DNA of 64,000 nt from Lactuca virosa (GCA_928212115.1 CAKMRJ010002223.1:307356079-307420078); one strand, 5' to 3'; positions 31,372 to 44,039 are shown, numbered from the stretch's first letter. The notes: generated by a model not told the origin, from the sequence alone. Numbers and translations: made by a program.

Positions 31372-33223
31372 TGTAACATCCCAAAAATACAACTCAAAAA
31401 TTTCGTTTTCAAAACATTATTGAAGCCATCAACCATCCAAAATCATAAGTAAAATCATAATCGTGTATCATAAACATCATAGTATCTATCTCAAATCAAA
31501 TCTCATATCCAAATATCAGAGTCTAGCTCCCAAGCTGAAGACTATGGTGTGTGCCATGTTATCATCCCGAGCCATTCCCAGTGCTAGTGGAAGTACCTGA
31601 AACCAAAACTAAAAACAGTAAGCACAAAACTTAGTGAGTCTCCCCAATCTACCACATACCATCTACACATAGCATGCAACTAGGAGATATGGGCCTCGCC
31701 CACACGCGTGGAGATACGGGCCTCGCCCACACTCCGCTATCTAGGAGATACGGGCCTCGCCCACACTCCACTGTCTAGGAGATACGGGCCTCGCCCACAC
31801 TCCATTATCTCTGAGGTACGGGCCTCGCCCATGCTCAGCTACTTCAAGATACAGGCCTCGCCCACACTCGAATATGATGAGGTACGGGCCTCGCCCACAC
31901 TCAACTACTAAACCTAACATACAAGTATCACACAGACAACATGTAAAGCTAATCTACTGCTCATACATCATATTTAACTACTACTATGAGATACGGGCCT
32001 CGCCCACTCTCTGCTAGGATAGGATACGGGCCCCGCCCACACTCAGCTACTATCATATCACACTACGGGCCGGCCTTGGTGCCATAGACCCGTTCCTACT
32101 GAAGGAGAACTCACCTCGTATAACTGGCTGCTGATATCCCGAGTGAGAAATCCTTGTCCGCTGCTCCGGCGACTCCCCGGCTACAATCACATAACATTCT
32201 GAATCAACTGATGATTCCTCATGGAGTAAATGACCAACTTACCCCCTGGTCAAAGTCAAAGTCCGGGTCAGAGTCAACTTCCAGGTTGACTCTACTCGCT
32301 GAGTCCTACTATGGACTCGCCGAGTTCCCTAACTCAAAATTCTTTAACTCGCGACTCGACTCGCCGAGTCGGGGCGTAGACTCGTCGAGTCCTTTTACTA
32401 TCGGGAGTTTGCACTCCTACTCGCCGAGTCCAATGAACGACTCGTCGAGTCCTATGCATGTCTTCGCTATACAGTTGATTCTACTCGATTCCAGTGCATC
32501 AAATTCATAGATCTGAGCTTCTAGGGCCGATATAACACGTAAAGTTGCCAACTTTACGTACATGCATAGAGGTATGAAGCTAAAACACCAAAATAAGCTA
32601 GAAATGGGTACCTAGGGTTTGGAACAAGGCCTTGCTTTGCATAAAGGTAGCTACTTTGAGCTCCTGGAGCTCAATGTTGTCCAGATCTATAGTTCACTAC
32701 CCTAAGGGAGCTCCAATCTCGAGTTTGGACCTTGAAATGTCCCAAAAGTGGCAAAAGAAGCATATATGAACATCTATTAGGAAAATAAACAAGGTAGAGG
32801 TTTTATTACCAGATGAAGTAGCAAATGGAAGCTAGTTTCTGGATCTCCTTCTCCTCCTTTGCACCTTCTCTCCTTCCTTCTCTTCTACACTTCCAAGAAT
32901 ACACCAAAATACTCAAAATCAAGAAGGAATCACTCAACTCACCAATGGAGGGCTAGGGTTTTGAGGGGGAACGCTCTAGAGGTGCTGGAGGCTGGGATGG
33001 GGGCTATAAGGACGTTTAAATAGGGTACAAACCCTAAGAATTAGGGTTTCATCCAGACTGGCAGACTCGCCGAGTCGGGAACTATGGACTCGTCGAGTCG
33101 CCACGCCTACTCCACGTGCTAATTCGCTGCTACTCGACGAGTTAGGGCCACTGACTCGTCGAGTAGCTTCTAAAATAAAAGAAAAATAATGTTTTAAATG
33201 CATACCAGGAACGGGGCGTTACA
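31372..33223 (-). repeat. 3' LTR of the Tekay-like element
   Basis: 1852 bp. It carries a minisatellite (31684-32050), nine perfect ACTCGnCGAGT dyads (32290-32460 and 33060-33170) and, on the minus strand, a TATTTAAA box at 33017-33024. It lacks a roughly 70-bp segment that the other LTR has after 39802. Confidence 0.95.
31684..32050. repeat. LTR minisatellite with core GATACGGGCCTCGCCCACAC
   Basis: About nine imperfect units of roughly 30 bp. The same array occurs in the partner LTR at 39083-39445. Confidence 0.9.
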
Positions 33224-33240
33224 ACTTTTTCCCACTTATC
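33224..33240 (-). other. Polypurine tract of the Tekay-like element
   Basis: On the minus strand GATAAGTGGGAAAAAGT ends at the LTR start. It is preceded by a FEDEV-like coding end, as in other Tekay elements. Confidence 0.85.
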
Positions 33241-33253
33241 TTAGACTTCGTCC

Positions 33254-36200
33254 TCAAAGTCTGCTGCTTCTGAATCTGAAAATAACTCCGGATAATGCTC
33301 CCTCATCTCCTCCGCGGTCTCCCATGTCCATTCCGAACCCTTCCCGGTGCTGCCATCGCACCTTCACTAGCTGAACCACCTTGTTCCTCGAGGTTTTCGT
33401 CTTCCGATCCAAGATCGCAACTGGTATCTCGACGTAATTCAGGCTGCTGTCAACCTGAATATCCTCCAATGGTACAACTGCTGACTCATCCACCAAACAC
33501 TTCCGTAATTGAGACACTTGGAAAGTGTTGTGGATCTGGCTGAGCTCTGCTGGAAGATCTAACTGATAAGCAACCCGACCCACCCGGGCAAAAACCCTAA
33601 AGGGGACAAATGAATCTGGGGCCCAGCTTGCCCCTCTTCCGGAACCTGATTACTCCCTTCTAGGGTGACACTTTCAGGAGGACCATATCTCCTACCTGAA
33701 ACTCCAAATCAGAACGCCTCCTATCGACGTAACTCTTCTGCCGACTCTGAGCAGTCTGGAGTCGGCTACGAACCTGCTATATCAACTCTGTGGTCTTAAG
33801 CACCACCTTTGTGCTCCCCATGACTCTCTGACCGACCTCGCCCCAACAGATTGGGGTCCTACACTTCCTCCCGTAGAGCATCTCAAAGGGAGGCCGGTCT
33901 ATACTGGAGTGGTAACTGTTGTTATACGAAAATTCTGCTAACGGAAGATACGTATCCCAACTGCCACCAAAATCTAACACACATGCCCGAAGCATGTCCT
34001 CGAGAGTCTGGATCGTCCTCTCGCTCTGTCCGTCCGTATGAGCGTGGAAAGCAGTGCTGAAATGGAGACGAGTACCCATCTCGCGTGAAACCGCTTCCAA
34101 AACCTGGAAGTAAAACGGATGTCTCTGTCTGATACCACAGAGACAGGCACTCCATGACGTGCCACCACCTCTCGCACATAAATCTCAGCCAGTTTTTCGG
34201 CTGAGATGCTCTCCTAGATCGGTATGAAATGCGCACTCTTGTTCAACCGATCCACGATGATCCAAATCGAATCTACCCCACGTGCGGTCCTGGGAAGCTT
34301 AGTAATGAAATCCATGGTGATATCCTCCCATTTCCACACGGGAATGTGCAGCGGCTGCATCTTGCCGTTGGGCCTCTGGCGCTCTGCCTTGACCTTCCTG
34401 CAGGTCAGGCATCTCTCCACATACCAAGCTACGTCCCGCTTCATGCAGGGCCACCAGTAATCGGGTCGAAGATCTTTGTACATCTTCGTCGCCCCTGGGT
34501 GAATGGAGAACCGAGACTTGTGGGCCTCATCCATCAATATATGTCGTACTCCGACCCCGTACGGTACCCAGACCCTCCCGTGTAGGGTCAACAGTCCTCA
34601 ACTATCATAATCAAAAGAAGTCACCCGGCCCACGATCCTCTCACACTTCTGCCTCTCCTCCTTCAGGCCCTCAACCTGTGCCTCTCTAATCTGCTCCAAC
34701 AATGGAGTAATCACTGTCATCCTCAGACAAATATCCCTGATCGGGGCAGCTACCGCCTTGCGGCTCAGGGCGTCGGCCACTACGTTGGCCTTGCCCGGAT
34801 GATAAAGGATCTCACAGTCATAATCCTTTACCACGTCTAACCATCGGCGCTGCCTCATGTTCAGATTCGGCTGATCCATGAGGTACCTCAAACTCATGTG
34901 ATCCGTGTAAATGGTACAACGGACCCTATAGAGGTAATGTCTCCAAATCTTGAGGGCGAACACCACTGCCCCCCAGCTCTAAATCGTGTGTCGGATAGTT
35001 AGCCTCGTGAGGCTTCAACTGTCTAGAGGCATAAGCTATCACATGCCCTCGCTGCATCAACACTGCTCACATACTTGTGATCGAAGCATCCCAGTAGGCT
35101 ACGAAATCCTCTACTCCCTCTGGCAGGGTAAGAATCGGTGCGTCGCGCAATCTCTGTCTGAGGGTCTCAAATGCTGCCTGCTGCTCAGGCCCCCAACGAA
35201 ACACCACCGACTTCTTGGTCAGTCGGGTGAGTGGAACTGCTATCTTGGAGAAATCCTGGATGAATCTCCTGTAGTACCCTGCCAGTCCTAGGAAGCTCCG
35301 AATCTCAGATGGAGATCTCGGGACCTCCCATTGCATCACGGCCTCTATCTTGGCCGGATCTACTAGTATACCCTTCTGGTTGACGAGGTGTCCAAGGAAC
35401 TGCACCTCGCGCAACCAGAACTCGCACTTGGAGAACTTCGCGAAAAGTATCTCCCTCCTCAGCATCTCTAGCACCTCTCTCAGGTGCTCCTCATGCTACT
35501 CCTGAGTCTTGGAATAAACCAAGATGTCATCAATGAACACTATCACTGACCGATCCAACATCGGTCTGCATACGCGATTCATGAGATCCATGAATGCGGC
35601 CGGAGCGTTGGTGAGCCTGAACGGCATCACCACAAAATCATAATGACCATAGCAGGTCCTAAAAAGCGGTCTTCTGCACATCCTCATCCCTGACCCGCAT
35701 CTGGTGATATCCTGACCGTAGATCAATCTTGGAGAACCAAGATGCTCCCTGAAGCTGGTCAAACAAGTCATTTATCCTCGGTAGTGGGTAACGGTTCTTC
35801 ACCGTTACCTTGTTCAACTCCGGGTAATCTATGCACATACGGTGCGACCCATCCTTCTTCCTCACAAATAGGATCGGGGCTTCCCATGGTGAACTACTCA
35901 GCCTGATGAAACCCTTGTCTAGCAGCTCCTGCAGCTGTGTAGACAACTCCTGCATCTCTGGAAGAGCCAGTCGATATGGTGCCCTGGCTATCGGAGCCGC
36001 ACCCGGAACCAGGTCAATCCGAAACTCGACATGTCTTTCCGGATGTATCCCAGGTAAGTCCTCCGGGAATACGTCCGGGTACTCTCGCACTACTGGTACA
36101 TCATCAACTGTCGCCTTACCCTTTTCCCGGGTATCCATAACATAGGCGACGTACCCTGCGCAACCCTGCTGAACGTAGCGCCTCGCTCTCGCTGCTGAAC

Positions 36201-36585
36201 AAAGAACTGGTCCGCGCTGTGGCCTCTTGCACTGAATCAATAACTCTCCCCCACTGGGAGTGCGAACCCTCACTAACTGCAACTCACAATCAATCACTGC
36301 CCCATTGGGGCTCAGCCAATCCATACCCAATATAACCTTATTCCCTCTCAGGGGAATAGGAACCAAGTTCACTGAAAACTGCTCATCAAATAACTGCAGC
36401 GAACACCCCCTATGCACTCTCGCGACCCTGACGGTCCTATCATCAGCTATCTCAACCTCAAGTGGACAATCCAGATCCCCCCGGAGCTCTGCTAAACCTC
36501 TTGCTAAGCGCAAGTGAAACAAATCATCGGGTAGCCCCCGAGTTAAACAATATTGTAGCTGAAATGCCGTTCACTAAGAATGACC
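33254..36585 (-). pseudogene. Tekay-like pol: protease, RT, RNase H, integrase, chromodomain-like end
   Basis: Coding resumes at 36585 after the intron-like segment. The protease active site reads FNSGAT (Asn for Asp), followed by TGA 36524-36526 and a frameshift before 36480. RT begins with IDYPELNKVTVKNRYPLPRI. A T-run frameshift near 35667 splits it before VMPFRLTNAP, and FIDDILVYS is intact near 35540. RNase H (YTDHMSLRYLM; KANVVADALSR) follows a frameshift near 34990. Integrase has its zinc region (HPGATKMYKDL, CLTCRKVK), then DFITKLP, SDRDIRF and DGQSERT, with TAG 34214-34216 and a shift near 34100. The C-terminus resembles a chromodomain start (YVEIPVAILDRK) and is shifted out of frame near 33300. 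In chromoviruses this domain guides insertion to heterochromatin. Confidence 0.9.
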
Positions 36586-36653
36586 CTATACACAAACACA
36601 TAATCATGAGAAACAAACTATATAAAAAACAGAGATAAGAGGAAAATACATAC
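36586..36653 (-). other. Candidate 68-nt GT-AG intron between gag and protease
   Basis: On the minus strand the segment opens GTATGT and closes TTGTGTATAG, is T-rich, and contains CTCATGA as a possible branch point. It breaks the protein between VVTG and FLVNG, two halves of a block that is normally continuous in Tekay-type elements. Exact removal keeps the frame (phase 1 junction), while reading through meets a stop (TGA 36604-36606). Gag would therefore end just inside the intron on unspliced RNA. Confidence 0.6.
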
Positions 36654-37867
36654 CCGTCACCACATCAGGAGTCGCTCGCGCCTCCTTTGCTGTCAGATGA
36701 AAGGCTCTACTCTTCGCCACTGGCGCCTCGGACCGACCCTGACGGCCGTCTGTAATCCTCAATGTAGCAGGGGCAGGTGCCGCCACCTTCCCTGCTGTTG
36801 CTAAGCTCGGACACTGGGACCTCTTATGGCCCCTCTGATTGCATTGAAAGCAAATCAGGTCAGAACGTGACGTGGTAGTAACGGTAGAAGTAGCAGTACA
36901 ATCCCTGCTACTATGACCTGTTCGGCCGCATTTGAAGCAGCCCGAACTCCCTGCCCTGCACGCCCCATCGTGCGACCTACCACACTTGCCGCAGTGGCCT
37001 CTGCCCTGCTGGCCCTTCCCTCGAGAATCTTTCTTGGGCCTTTTGCCTGAACTATCTGAACCAGACACTACCTCTGGTTTCCTCTTTCTCTCGATCTCAA
37101 TATCAATCTCCCTTTCACGGGCCCTCGCAATCATGTCATCCAGCGTTTTACAGCTGGACCGGCTCACAAACTGTCCGATATCACTCCTCAACATCTCATG
37201 GTACCGGGCCTTCTTCATTTCTTCATCTTCCGCATACTGAGGAACGAGAAGATCCCTCTCCTTGAACTTAGCGGTGATCTCCGCCACTGTCTCCGTCGTC
37301 TGCTGGAGATCCTGGAACTCCCTAGCAAGCTGCTGCACCTCTATGACAGGTGCAAACTCGGCCCTGAACCGGGCCACAAAATCTGTCCAGGTCATAGCAT
37401 CAAGGGCTGCATCATCCCCAATAGCATGTCCGACCTCCTCCCACCAATCACGTGCCCTGTCCTTCAGAAGACAGGATGCAAGTCGGACCTTGTCCCCCTC
37501 GGGACATCTGCTAGTGCGGAAGGCGTTGGCCACATCAGCCAACCATCTGGTACTCGCAATGGGGTCTCGGCCCCCGTGGTAATCTGGAGCTCCACAAGCC
37601 CGGAACTCCCTGAAGGTCAAAGCACGTGACCCCATCATAGTCACCATCTCAGTGCGGAACGCACTCAACCTCTCATCCAACAGCTCAAGAATACCCTCCT
37701 TGACCGATCCAAAGATCACAGGAGTCTGCTCAGGTATGCTATGCGTGACCTATGAAGAGATGAACTCTCTGGTCTGATCATCCAAATGCTCGGTTCCCGA
37801 GCCTGAACCTGATCCCTCTTCGGCACCTAAACTGCCGACTGCTGGTCTAGGGCGTAAAACCACCATT
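36654..37867 (-). pseudogene. Tekay-like gag with three zinc knuckles
   Basis: The likely start ATG at 37867 is thrown out of frame by an extra G in the next few bases, and TAG 37750-37752 interrupts the N-terminus. From 37749 the frame is open to the intron-like segment. Landmarks are FGSVKEGILELLDERL, the retrotransposon gag domain (FRACGAPDYHGG; KDRARDWWEEV; FRAEFAPV), a basic region, and three knuckles near 36990-36830 (CGKCGRSHDGAC, CFKCGRTGHSSRDC, CFQCNQRGHKRSQC). Gag coats RNA and builds the particle. A splice-acceptor-like TTTCAG lies one base before the ATG. Confidence 0.85.
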
Positions 37868-38784
37868 CTGAAACACATAATGACAATCGTCAGAAACACT
37901 AATATAACTAGAGGGATCACATCTACCACAAGTTTCCTGGTTTTGCGTCAGCCTTCCTCGATTCGAGTACAGATCCTGTGCTTTCAGTAGTACCGGCCCA
38001 TACTACCTTCCACATCTATCCGTGCTTTCCTCAAGAACTGCCTTGACTCGACCAAGTCCCTTCTACTGCTACTGATCTCTGCTATGCTCTTCCTAGGCTT
38101 GCCCTAGGAAATCTCCAACCCACTCTCCGCCATCAGCTGCGTAAGAAGTCCCTGCTTTCTTCCCCTAACTAGCTCGCAAATACTATTACATATCACTCAG
38201 ACTAGATAATTCTTCGAATGAGAGATCCTACCCTACAACGGTTGGACTCAAACAAGAGCTGCGAAATAGGGCTAGACGTAACCTTTTGGAATTATTTAGT
38301 CCTTGCAATATGTAACTTAACATATTTTTTTACTAGCTAGTGAAAGACAACTAGAACTCCTAAAAGCACAAAGCAAGCAGCATTCGGGCATCGAGTGCAC
38401 ATAATCAAGCATATACTACTCAGGCTATCCTCCTGTCTAATTTGTACTAGCATGCAGTTCTCATAAAGCTGAAACACATATAGTAGGCACATAAGGCATC
38501 CTCCTAGATCCTTAGCCCTAATCTAGCATGCTGTTCTACTAAAACTGATAATCATAACATAAACTTGTATGGGTAAATTGAGAGTACTTACTTGAGCTCG
38601 GCTTATTGCATGCACCACACCCTTTTCTCTTTTTCAAAACTCTTTTCTCTTTTTAAGTTTCTTTTTCAAAAATTCTTTACGAAAATGATTTCCTTTTGAA
38701 AACCTTAGACCATTTCCTTAGTTTGAGTTCAGACACACCCGAAAGCGTGCCCGAATCCCTCAAACCAAGGCTCTGATACCAACT
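37868..38784 (-). other. Leader of the Tekay-like element, primer site and candidate leader intron
   Basis: The primer site (TGGTATCAGAGCC on the minus strand) is at 38769-38781, three bases from the LTR. A strong donor CTCAA|GTAAGT lies at 38592 and an acceptor TTTCAG ends at 37869, defining a candidate intron of 724 nt that would place gag close to the cap. The same donor context recurs in the plus-strand gypsy element at 52019. Confidence 0.6.
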
Positions 38785-40700
38785 TGTAACATCCCAAAAT
38801 TTTCATTTTCAAAACATTATTAAAGCCATCAAGCATCCAAAATCATAAGTAAAATCATAATCGTGTATCATAAACATCATAGTATCTGTCTCAAATCAAA
38901 TCTCATATCCAAATATCAGAGTCTAGCTCCCAGGCTGAAGACTGTGGTGTGTGCCATCCGATCATCCCGAGCCCTTCCCAGTGCTAGTGGAAGTACCTGA
39001 AACCAAAACTGAAAACAGTAAGCACAAAGCTTAGTGAGTCTCCCCAATCTACCACATACCATCTACACATAGCATGAAACTAGGAGATACGGGCCTCACC
39101 CACACGCGTGGAGATACGGGCCTCGCCCACACTCCGCTATCTAGGAGATACGGGCCTCGCCCACACTCCACTGTCTAGTAGATACGGGCCTCGCCCAAAC
39201 TCCACTATCTTTGAAGTACGAGCCTTGCCCATGCTCAGCTACTTCGATATACGGGCCTCGCCCACACTCGACTATGATGAGGTACGGGCCTCACCCACAC
39301 TCAACTACTAAACCCAACATACAAGTATCACACAGACAACATGTAAAGCTAATCTACTGCTCATACATCATATTTAACTACTGCTATGAGATATGGGCCT
39401 CGCCCACGCTCTCCTAGGATAGGATACGGGCCCCGCCCACACTCAGCTACTATCATATCACACTACGGGCCAGGCCTTGGTGCCGTAGACCCGTTCCTAC
39501 TGAAGGAGAACTCACCTCGTATAACTGGTTGCTGATATCCCGAGTGAGAAATCCCTGTCCGCTGTTCCGGCGACTCCTCGGCTACAATCACATAACATTC
39601 TGAATCTACTGATGATTCCTTATGGAGTAAATGACCAATTTACCCCCTGGTCAAAGTCAAAGTCCGGGTCAGAGTCAACTTCCAGGTTGACTCTACTCGC
39701 CGAGGCCTACTATGGACTCGCCGACTTCCCTAACTCACATTTCTCTAACTCGCGACTCGACTCGCCGAGTCGGGGCGTAGACTCGTCGAGTCCTTCTACT
39801 ATCAGATCCTTGTTCTTACTCATTGAGTCCTCTTCCAATCACTGATTCAATTCGCAACTCTCAAATCGGCGAAATCGGGAGTTTGTACTCCTACTCGCCG
39901 AGTCCAATGAACGACTCGTCGAGTCCTATGCATGTCTTCACTATACAGTTGATTCTACTCGATTCCAGTGCATCAAATTCATAGATCTGAGCTTCTAGGG
40001 CCGATATAACATGTAAAGTTGCCAACTTTATGTACATGCATAGAGGTATGAAGCTAAAACACCAAAATAAGCTAGAAATGGGAACCTAGGGTTTGGAACA
40101 AGGCCTTGCTTTTGCTTAAAGGTAGCTACTTTGAGCTCCTGGAGCTCAATGATGTCCAGATCTATAGTTCACTACCCTAAGGGAGCTCCAATCTCGAGTT
40201 TGGACCTTGAAATGTCCCAAAAGTGGCAAAACAAGCATATATGAAGATCTACTAGGAAAATAAACAAGGTAGAGGCTTTATTACCAGATGAAGTAGCAAA
40301 TGGAAGCTAGTTTCTGGATCTCCTTCTCCTCCTTTGCACCTTCTCTCCTTCATTCTCTTCTACACTTCCAAGAATACACCAAAATACTTAAAATCAAGAA
40401 GGAATCACTCAACTCACCAATGGAGGACTAGGGTTTTGAGGGGGAACGCTCTAGAGGTGCTGGAGGCTGGGATGGGGGCTATAAGGACGTTTAAAAATAG
40501 GGTACAAACCCTAAGAATTAGGGTTTCATCCAGACTGGCAGACTCGCCGAGTCGGGAACTATGGACTCGCCGAGTCGCCACACCAACTCCACGTGCTAAT
40601 TCGCTGCTACTCGACGAATTAGGGTCACTGACTCGTCGAGTAGCTTCTAAAATAAAAGAAAAATAATGTTTTAAATGCATACTAGGAACGGGGCGTTACA
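38785..40700 (-). repeat. 5' LTR of the Tekay-like element
   Basis: 1916 bp. Seven perfect ACTCGnCGAGT dyads remain and several are mutated. The TATTTAAA box of the partner LTR is altered here by extra A residues (near 40490). It includes about 70 bp missing from the left LTR. Confidence 0.95.
39083..39445. repeat. LTR minisatellite, second copy
   Basis: Units of the GATACGGGCCTCGCCCACAC type as in 31684-32050, with some units differently mutated. Confidence 0.9.
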
Positions 40701-40705
40701 TTATC

Positions 40706-41219
40706 ATTACTATTGTTTACATGTACCGACAAATAAAAAATTAGGACGTCACCAAAAATGATATATACTAACGTGTTATTTCTTTTCTTATGATTATTGA
40801 TAACTTTTGCTGACATGTTTAATATTATATCGTGAATATTGTGTATATTTACGCACTCATTGGGCAATTAAACGGTGAGAATAATACACTTATAGTGATG
40901 TGTTTTTTCCTATAGAGTCATAAATTTTCACTTATACTCATCGTTTATAAATATTGTAACGGCTATTGTTGATTTTTGGTGACACATATGTAATTAAGCT
41001 ATAAGGATAAGTTATCTTTACTAACAAATTTAATGGTTTATCATTACTATTGTATACATACACTGACAAATAAAAATTTAACGAGTCACAAAAATTGATC
41101 TATACTCACGTGTTATTTCTTTTATTATGATTATTAATAACATTTAGTGACATGTTTAATATTATATCGTGAATTATTGTATGCATTTACTCACTCGCAA
41201 GCAATTAAACGGTGACCAT
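40706..41219. repeat. About 335-bp subterminal tandem repeat, units 2b and 3
   Basis: This continues unit 2 after the gypsy insertion. Unit 3 starts near 40885, and a decaying fourth start lies near 41220. The reconstructed length of unit 2 (about 335 bp) equals the other units, which confirms the insertion point. Confidence 0.85.
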
Positions 41220-41639
41220 AAAATACTTATAGTGATGTGTTTTGTACCAATAATAATTTTTAAGTTATTACATCAAAAACAACATGCATATATATTTATA
41301 CAAACAACATTTTTATAAAGTCAATAAACTAAATTCTACTTCTTTTAGTTCTACTCCTTAGGTTTTTTACTGTACAAAATACTTTAGGCTGTTTTCCGTT
41401 GGGCTGTTTTTCCTTGGGCTTTTGCATTTTACTATTATATTCAAGTATATGTACATTAGGATCTTGTAACAATAAAAAATTAAAATAGGGGTTAAACATG
41501 TATTGAAGCAAACATACAGAATGTAGTTTATTAATTAATAGAATTGTTTAAAAAAATACAAGGTTTAATTAGTGAATATAAATATTAATGAGATATGCAA
41601 CAAAAATAACTTAGCATCAAAGGTTATAAGATTATTTTC
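41220..41639. other. AT-rich end of the CACTA gene region
   Basis: A minus-strand Lys/Gln-rich ORF (41511-41329) might hold a last exon, but there is no recognised similarity. Confidence 0.3.
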
Positions 41640-42881
41640 CCAAGCCACAAAAGAATGCAACACATCATTTACTGTTAACAGGGCTTTGTCTCCGTTTGGT
41701 ACGCAGGCGTCTGGCTTAATGCTTCATCCACAAAAACTCCATAGTAATCAGTCGTCAATGGCTTTACATGTATTGTCTAGTTTTCATCAGTAGAATAGTG
41801 TACATAACCCTTCGCAACGCCGTTGCTACGTTCACACAATGACAGTGAACATTTTATTTTCTACAAAGATATAGATGCACATATTAATAAATTTATAAGT
41901 AGAAAGTTTAATCGACACATGTATATCTATGTACATATCAAATATACGTACTTTGGTCGATTTTAGGAGTGTGCTGGGTTGAGGTGCTGCTATCACACTT
42001 TCGTGTAGCTCATCACACATAGATGCAACATTTTCTTCAATAATGTTCAAACTTTCCTGAAAATAGTGTTCAATGTTTAGTCAATGAAAAAAAGTTGAAA
42101 ATATTGGAAAATATAGTATCAAAAATTATTATTATATATTAACTTACATTATTTTGAAGCTCTTTGGGTGGTGTTTGTGATGCTGATGTTCCCACCGATT
42201 TTTTTTCCCTTTTCTGGGATGATAATATGCGACGAAAACATTACCTAGCAGTCCATTGTTAAAAAAACGATTATCAAAAATTCACTTAATTACTTACTTT
42301 TTCTATAGGAGACTTTTTAGGAGTTGGAGTATTAGTTATTGGAGACTCCACAATATTATGATTGCCCACATGAGGAACCAAACTCATCAGATAGTCAACT
42401 TTTGTCTTCAGATCCTTATTTGTTCTTTTGTGTTCCTATAGGCTTTGCTGAAGGAAATCTATTTTTTCTTTTGATGAGGATCTGGCTTGTGGCGTTAGCC
42501 AATATCTGGTTGTAGTCACTCCCGTGCCAACCCCTCTTACAAATCTGCCACGGTCTTTGCCAAAGACCAGTGAGAGGGCATATATGGTTGGTTTAAGAAT
42601 GGTTTTTCCTTGTTTAACTACAGTTTTATGGCTGATCTAAAAAAATGTATGCCAAATAAATATAGTATTAATTAGTTGTGTTCTTTACCAATTATCATTA
42701 ACAAACACCAAAACCAGATAGAAGCTGCTAGTTTGACACTATATATCAACTCTTCGGCAACAAGTTTCACTTCTTTTCGATCATATTTTCCCTCTTTATT
42801 TTCCTGTCCTTTCATCCACTTTATCTTTCACCTATTAAAAAAATGATCAACCGATGAAGTGAAAATCAAATAATTTGCAAG

Positions 42882-42882
<1 letters not shown>

Positions 42883-42951
<69 letters not shown>

Positions 42952-42953
42952 CA
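42883..42953. repeat. (TA)n/(CA)n microsatellite
   Basis: A TA tract with one phase break, followed by CA units. Confidence 0.9.
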
Positions 42954-43477
42954 TCTTAACAAAACAATAAATTTATAAATACATGTTCAAAGATTGAAAT
43001 ATCGATCAATGAACTAACTAATTTTTCTTTTAATTTAGCATACCCCCACGTCCCAAGTTATGTGGGTAATGGGACTTTGCTCGAGCGGCTTTTCTCATAC
43101 CAAACTTAGCCTTCAACACAAAGTAAATAACATGATATCAACATAATTAACATTTGGACCAATTTAATTTATTACCTTGAATTCTTCTGATTGTACACTT
43201 TTAACGAATCCCTCCCAAACACTTTGTGTGTTAGACAAACAAAACTGAGGTGATATTACGTTTAGCTGCTTTGGTCTATCTAAGTAGGGCTTTACAAAAT
43301 GATCATTAACGTATTTTCTGAAAGATCATCGACGTGTACGAAGATGAGACAACTTTTTTCCATGCATGTTCATCGATAACAAAAAAACGATGCAAGAATA
43401 GTAAGTTGAATGTTAGTAATCAAATTTAATTAGTTAATTGCATAATTAATTAAGATATAATCTACAAGTACACTTTG

Positions 43478-43478
<1 letters not shown>

Positions 43479-43550
<72 letters not shown>
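43479..43550. repeat. (TA)n microsatellite
   Basis: Over 30 TA units with one CA interruption. Confidence 0.95.
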
Positions 43551-43552
<2 letters not shown>

Positions 43553-44039
43553 ACTTTAATTAATTAATTGCTGGGTTTTGTTTTATATAGAAAACACGTC
43601 GTTTTTGGTCAATGAGTGTCCAATGGATTAAATTTGATTATAATATTGAAGAGTGAGTGTGTGGAGTTTAATCCTCATTGAATGGTTGAATAGATTTTTA
43701 TTGTAAATTTATAGGTTTTAAGAATAGAAATATTCTCTATCCTAGTTGCAAGACACTCTATTCAACTCTCCATGAGTTGATCAATGGAGTGTGGATTTTC
43801 TTGAATAAGGAATCAACTTTTATGAGTTTTTAAGAATAGAATCATTCTCTATACTTTTATTTACTGTTTAATTTATATGTATGCCATAATTTAATTTATA
43901 TTTGGTCTCTATATTTGAAGCGTGGGGTACGTATCCAACACACTAAAATGGTGTTTTTAGTGGTTAGTCGGTATGAATTAACAATAAAAAATAGGACCAA
44001 AATTATGTTAATCAGAGGACCATTTAGTTGGTTTAACAT

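Larger units (their letters stand above)
31372..40700 (-). mobile_element. Ty3/gypsy Tekay/Del-like chromovirus, complete, degenerate
   Basis: It has two LTRs (1852 and 1916 bp, TGTAAC...GTTACA), TSD TTATC (31367-31371 and 40701-40705), a tRNA-Met primer site and a polypurine tract. The coding region on the minus strand runs in the order gag, protease, RT, RNase H, integrase, chromodomain-like C-terminus. It has many stops and frameshifts. It sits inside the second 335-bp repeat unit of the CACTA element, so it is younger than that repeat. Confidence 0.95.

Noticed and set aside
31684..32050. Regularly spaced GATACGGGCCTCGCCCACAC units resembling a CRISPR-like array
   Set aside because: The spacers are themselves similar, the array is inside an LTR and is copied in the partner LTR, and the genome is a plant; it is an LTR minisatellite.
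41800..41835. GCAAC-GCC-GTTGC hairpin as a Helitron 3' end
   Set aside because: No CTRRT follows at the right distance on either strand and no partner end was found.
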